In this document: piece after piece, positions 4,412 through 6,885 of the stretch
Position numbering within the stretch: the first letter of the stretch is position 1
Layout of the letters: each line of letters begins with the position of its first letter
Source: ZC4RG30 sp041168985
GTDB taxonomy: Bacteria; Pseudomonadota; Gammaproteobacteria; Steroidobacterales; Steroidobacteraceae
Direction of reading: 5' to 3'
Length of the DNA: 6,885 bases
Assembly: GCA_041168985.1 (NCBI GenBank)
Contig: JBEEKA010000043.1
Coordinates: 1 to 6,885, forward strand
The notes under the pieces: generated by a model
Databases searched by the model: none
Told to the model about the DNA's origin: nothing
What the model saw: the letters and a program-made list of their open reading frames with translations, nothing else
Position numbers and translations under genes: made by a program

Positions 4412-6663
4412 TGCCCCAGCCGACCCACGAGAACCGGGCGGAACTGTATTTCCAGTATTCCGTCACTGGCATCGTGGAAGCCGACAGCCGCGGCCTGATC
4501 TTCCGCGCGAACCCGGCGGCGCAGAGCATCATTGGCCTTCCGGGCCACCGATTGACCGGTCGCCAGTTCCGGGACCTGTTTGACCCGGACTGCCAGGACA
4601 GACTGGCCCATCACTTCGCCATTTTCGAGGAGCAGGGCATCGGCCATGCCGACCTGCTGCTGCGTGATGCGGAAGGTTCCCTGCGTGATGTCACGCTGAA
4701 CTCCGTGCAGGCCGGGGACGACCTGGTGCTCCACGTGATCGACGACGTGACCGAAGATCGAGAGCGGTCCCGGGCACTGGCACTTGCGCGTCGGGAGGCG
4801 GAGGCGGCGAGCGAGGCCAAGGGCCGTTTCCTCGCCGCGGTCAGCCACGAACTCCGGACGCCCCTTAACGCCGTCCTCGGGCTCGCCAGCCTGGCTCTCA
4901 TGACCGACCTGACGGCGCAGCAACGCGGGTACCTGCAACAGATTTCGCGGTCGGGTCGGGGACTGCAGCAACTGCTCAACGACATCCTCGACTTCTCGAA
5001 AATCGAGGCCGGAAAGCTCGAGGTCGAACATCGCGAGGTGGACCTGTTCGACGTCCTGGACGATGTCGCGATCCTGGCCTCCCAGACGGCCGCCGACAGC
5101 CCGGTGGAAGTCGTCTTCGATCTCGACCCCGGCATGCCCCGTCACCTGCAGGCTGACCCGCTGAGGCTGACCCAGGTGCTTCTCAACCTGATGGGCAATG
5201 CGCTGAAATTCACGGCCCGCGGAAGCGTGGTGATGTCCGTGTCCCAGGCTGGCGGGGATCTGCGCTTCGCGATCAGGGACACAGGTATCGGCATATCGCC
5301 CGAAGCGCTTGCCCGGCTTTTCCAGCCCTTCACGCAGGCGGAATCAGACACGTCGCGCCGCTTCGGGGGTACCGGACTCGGCCTGGCCATTTCGCGCCAG
5401 CTGGCGCGGGCCATGGGAGGCGAAGTGTCCGCCGAAAGCGTGGCGGGCCAGGGCAGTTGCTTCACGCTGTCTCTGCCCTGCGTGTCTGACGAGCCCGCCG
5501 CGACGCGGGGCGGCCTTGCAGGCATCACGGTCCATGTCGACGCCCGACGCCGCATGACGCGTGAAGGGCTTGTTCGACTCGTGGCGCTGTCCGGAGGCAG
5601 GTCCGTCAGCGCTTCAACCGAGGCACAGCTGCGTATCCTGGATCTCAGCGACGGAACCGGCAGCATCGATCCGCCGTCGGGCACGCCCGACGGACCGACA
5701 CTCTGGCTCACCGATGCCCGCGACGCACTTCGACTGGAACAACAGATTGCGGGGCGCGACGGCCTCGCGGTCGAAACACGCCCGCTGTCGCCGAAGCGCC
5801 TCCTGCAGGCCTGGTCGCGCCTGCAGTCGAATGCCCCAGAGAAAAACCACGCATCCCTGTCGTGGGTACCCACCGAGTTCAGAGGGGCCACCATCGCGGT
5901 CGCCGAAGACGTTGCCGTCAACCGGCAGGTCATCGGCGAGTTGCTGCAGAGGGCCGGCATCTCCGTGATTCTGGCTGACGACGGGAAGGCCTTGCTGGAG
6001 CGACTGGCAGCTGCCCCCGTGCCGCCCGATCTCGTCTTCATGGATGTCCACATGCCCCTGCTGGATGGCTACGAAACGACCCGCCAGCTGCGCGAGAGGG
6101 GCTTTGCCGGACCGGTCATCGGCTTTTCGGCGGGTGCGATGGTCGAAGAAAAGGCACGTTGCACGGATGTCGGCATGGATGATTTCCTGTCGAAGCCCAT
6201 CGACGTCGACGAACTCTGGGGAACGTTGACGCGCTGGCTGCCGCCCAGCCCGGAACCGGCCAGCAGCATTCCGGAACCCGCCGCGCCGCCCCATGCGCCC
6301 GCGCTGGAGCCGGCCACCCGGCGCCGACTTGAAGGCGCGGGGATCGACGTGGACGACGCGCTGGAGCGCTTTCTGGGCCAGTCCGGGGCTATGCTTCGCG
6401 CGCTGGATGCGTTCGTCGCACAACGGGGGAATGACGGCATGAGGATGTCCGAATGCCTGGCACGCAACGACCGGGACGGACTGCGACAGTGCGCCCACGG
6501 ATTGCACGGCGGCGCAGCCATGCTGGGCATGCACGCCCTGTCGGACGTCGCGACCCGGATCGACCGGGGACACGCCGGACTTTCGCGCGAGGCCTTGTCG
6601 ACCCTTGCGGGACAGGTCGCCGACGCGCTGGAATCCATCCGGACGGCAGCGAACCCGCCATGA
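4411..6663 (+). CDS. Soluble hybrid histidine kinase: PAS-HisKA-HATPase-pseudoreceiver-receiver-HPt
   Basis: Multidomain phosphorelay kinase of 750 residues with no signal peptide or membrane segment, so it senses in the cytosol or through partners. Order: PAS domain (about 9-115), a short charged coil (117-137), HisKA with AAVSHELRTPLN and phospho-acceptor His146, and HATPase_c with NLMGNALKFT (N263), DTGIGI (D290) and FGGTGLGLAIS (318-328). A region at about 367-472 has receiver-like spacing but no convincing phospho-Asp or switch residues, probably a degenerate receiver. A true receiver (about 491-610) has acidic pair E499/D500, phospho-Asp D545 in FMDVHMP, S573 and K595. A proline-rich linker (611-635) leads to a C-terminal HPt domain with AHGLHGGAAMLG, acceptor H696. 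No DNA-binding output is present, so the phosphate must pass to a regulator encoded elsewhere. The start overlaps the upstream stop and has no Shine-Dalgarno sequence, which implies coupling with the ATPase. Confidence 0.95.
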   Translation: MPQPTHENRAELYFQYSVTGIVEADSRGLIFRANPAAQSIIGLPGHRLTGRQFRDLFDPDCQDRLAHHFAIFEEQGIGHADLLLRDAEGSLRDVTLNSVQAGDDLVLHVIDDVTEDRERSRALALARREAEAASEAKGRFLAAVSHELRTPLNAVLGLASLALMTDLTAQQRGYLQQISRSGRGLQQLLNDILDFSKIEAGKLEVEHREVDLFDVLDDVAILASQTAADSPVEVVFDLDPGMPRHLQADPLRLTQVLLNLMGNALKFTARGSVVMSVSQAGGDLRFAIRDTGIGISPEALARLFQPFTQAESDTSRRFGGTGLGLAISRQLARAMGGEVSAESVAGQGSCFTLSLPCVSDEPAATRGGLAGITVHVDARRRMTREGLVRLVALSGGRSVSASTEAQLRILDLSDGTGSIDPPSGTPDGPTLWLTDARDALRLEQQIAGRDGLAVETRPLSPKRLLQAWSRLQSNAPEKNHASLSWVPTEFRGATIAVAEDVAVNRQVIGELLQRAGISVILADDGKALLERLAAAPVPPDLVFMDVHMPLLDGYETTRQLRERGFAGPVIGFSAGAMVEEKARCTDVGMDDFLSKPIDVDELWGTLTRWLPPSPEPASSIPEPAAPPHAPALEPATRRRLEGAGIDVDDALERFLGQSGAMLRALDAFVAQRGNDGMRMSECLARNDRDGLRQCAHGLHGGAAMLGMHALSDVATRIDRGHAGLSREALSTLAGQVADALESIRTAANPP

Positions 6664-6717
6664 CCCAAGAATTCACGCTCGCGACACATACGGCCGACGA
6701 ACGGAGCATCTAATTTC

Positions 6718-6885
6718 GTGGTGAACGCCGATCTCGAAAACCTGCCCGGCCGGGGCATCCACCCACTTGCGAGCCTGCGCGCGCATCGCCGGATCGCGAA
6801 AATCGTCTTCCTGGTCGTCCTGCTCGCGGGACTGCCCTTCGTCTTCCTCAAGGGCAAGCCTACCTACTCCACGACGTCGGTGATG
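6718..6885 (+). CDS. Wzz/GumC-like polysaccharide chain-length determinant, N-terminus (3' partial)
   Basis: The frame runs off the right edge; 56 codons are visible. The protein opens with a short cytoplasmic stretch containing IHPLASLRAHRR, then a hydrophobic segment (about residues 24-40, IAKIVFLVVLLAGLPFVF) and KGKPTYSTTSVM, where the Pro-x-Tyr and following beta-strand match the start of the Wzz domain in polysaccharide co-polymerases. Such proteins sit in the inner membrane with a large periplasmic part and set chain length or link to the export channel; whether a cytoplasmic tyrosine-kinase domain follows cannot be seen. Two GTG codons (6718 and 6721) compete as start; GGAG at 6703-6706 favours the first, although the spacing of 11 is long. 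A 54-base gap separates it from the histidine kinase. The assignment rests on a short segment and on context. Confidence 0.72.
   Translation, partial: MVNADLENLPGRGIHPLASLRAHRRIAKIVFLVVLLAGLPFVFLKGKPTYSTTSVM

Noticed and set aside
5614..6573. A 319-codon minus-strand open frame opposite the histidine kinase
   Set aside because: It is a shadow of the receiver and HPt coding sequence; the plus strand has clear catalytic motifs throughout and the antisense product shows none.
1..6885. CRISPR arrays, tRNA or rRNA genes, insertion sequences, long direct repeats
   Set aside because: Reading both strands by eye, I saw no regularly spaced repeats, no tRNA-like or rRNA-like segments, no transposase motifs and no terminal inverted repeats; nearly all of the sequence is accounted for by coding regions.

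Overview
The window is GC-rich, compact and transcribed in one direction. Every supported gene lies on the + strand, with gaps of at most about 80 bases, stop/start overlaps at two junctions and gaps of only 2 and 7 bases at two others. The gene content is part of a surface- or exopolysaccharide locus of the undecaprenyl-linked (Wzx/Wzy-type) kind. Codon use and the Gram-negative style Wzz-like protein at the right edge suggest a high-GC proteobacterium, probably gamma or beta. The sequence alone does not give a genus.

Layout. (1) Bases 2-1219: an O-antigen ligase/polymerase-like membrane protein, open at the left edge. (2) 1220-1295: a short intergenic stretch with a cluster of small perfect palindromes. 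(3) 1296-2012: an initiating sugar-phosphate transferase. (4) 2015-2785: a WecG/TagA/CpsF family (GT26) glycosyltransferase. (5) 2782-3570: a protein that looks like an NDP-sugar pyrophosphorylase whose catalytic core has been removed, leaving a left-handed beta-helix. (6) 3619-3966: a STAS anti-sigma-factor antagonist. (7) 3974-4411: an RsbW/SpoIIAB-like ATPase protein. (8) 4411-6663: a soluble hybrid histidine kinase (PAS-HisKA-HATPase-degenerate receiver-receiver-HPt). (9) 6718 to the right edge: the N-terminus of a Wzz/GumC-like chain-length protein.

How they may work together. The sugar transferase loads the first sugar onto undecaprenyl phosphate. The WecG-like enzyme is a natural candidate to add the second. 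The ligase/polymerase and the Wzz-like protein handle polymerisation and chain length. Between the sugar-assembly genes and the Wzz gene sits a three-gene signalling cassette (STAS, anti-sigma-like ATPase, phosphorelay kinase), apparently translationally coupled, with the strongest ribosome binding site in the window at its head. Its position suggests it controls polysaccharide output. No sigma factor, PP2C phosphatase or DNA-binding response regulator is encoded in the window.

The points most worth a second look are the gutted nucleotidyltransferase/beta-helix protein, the STAS/ATPase/phosphorelay cassette embedded in the polysaccharide operon (reminiscent of the Vibrio fischeri syp locus), and the altered G1 box of the ATPase. 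The many long antisense and out-of-frame reading frames are best explained by the high GC content.
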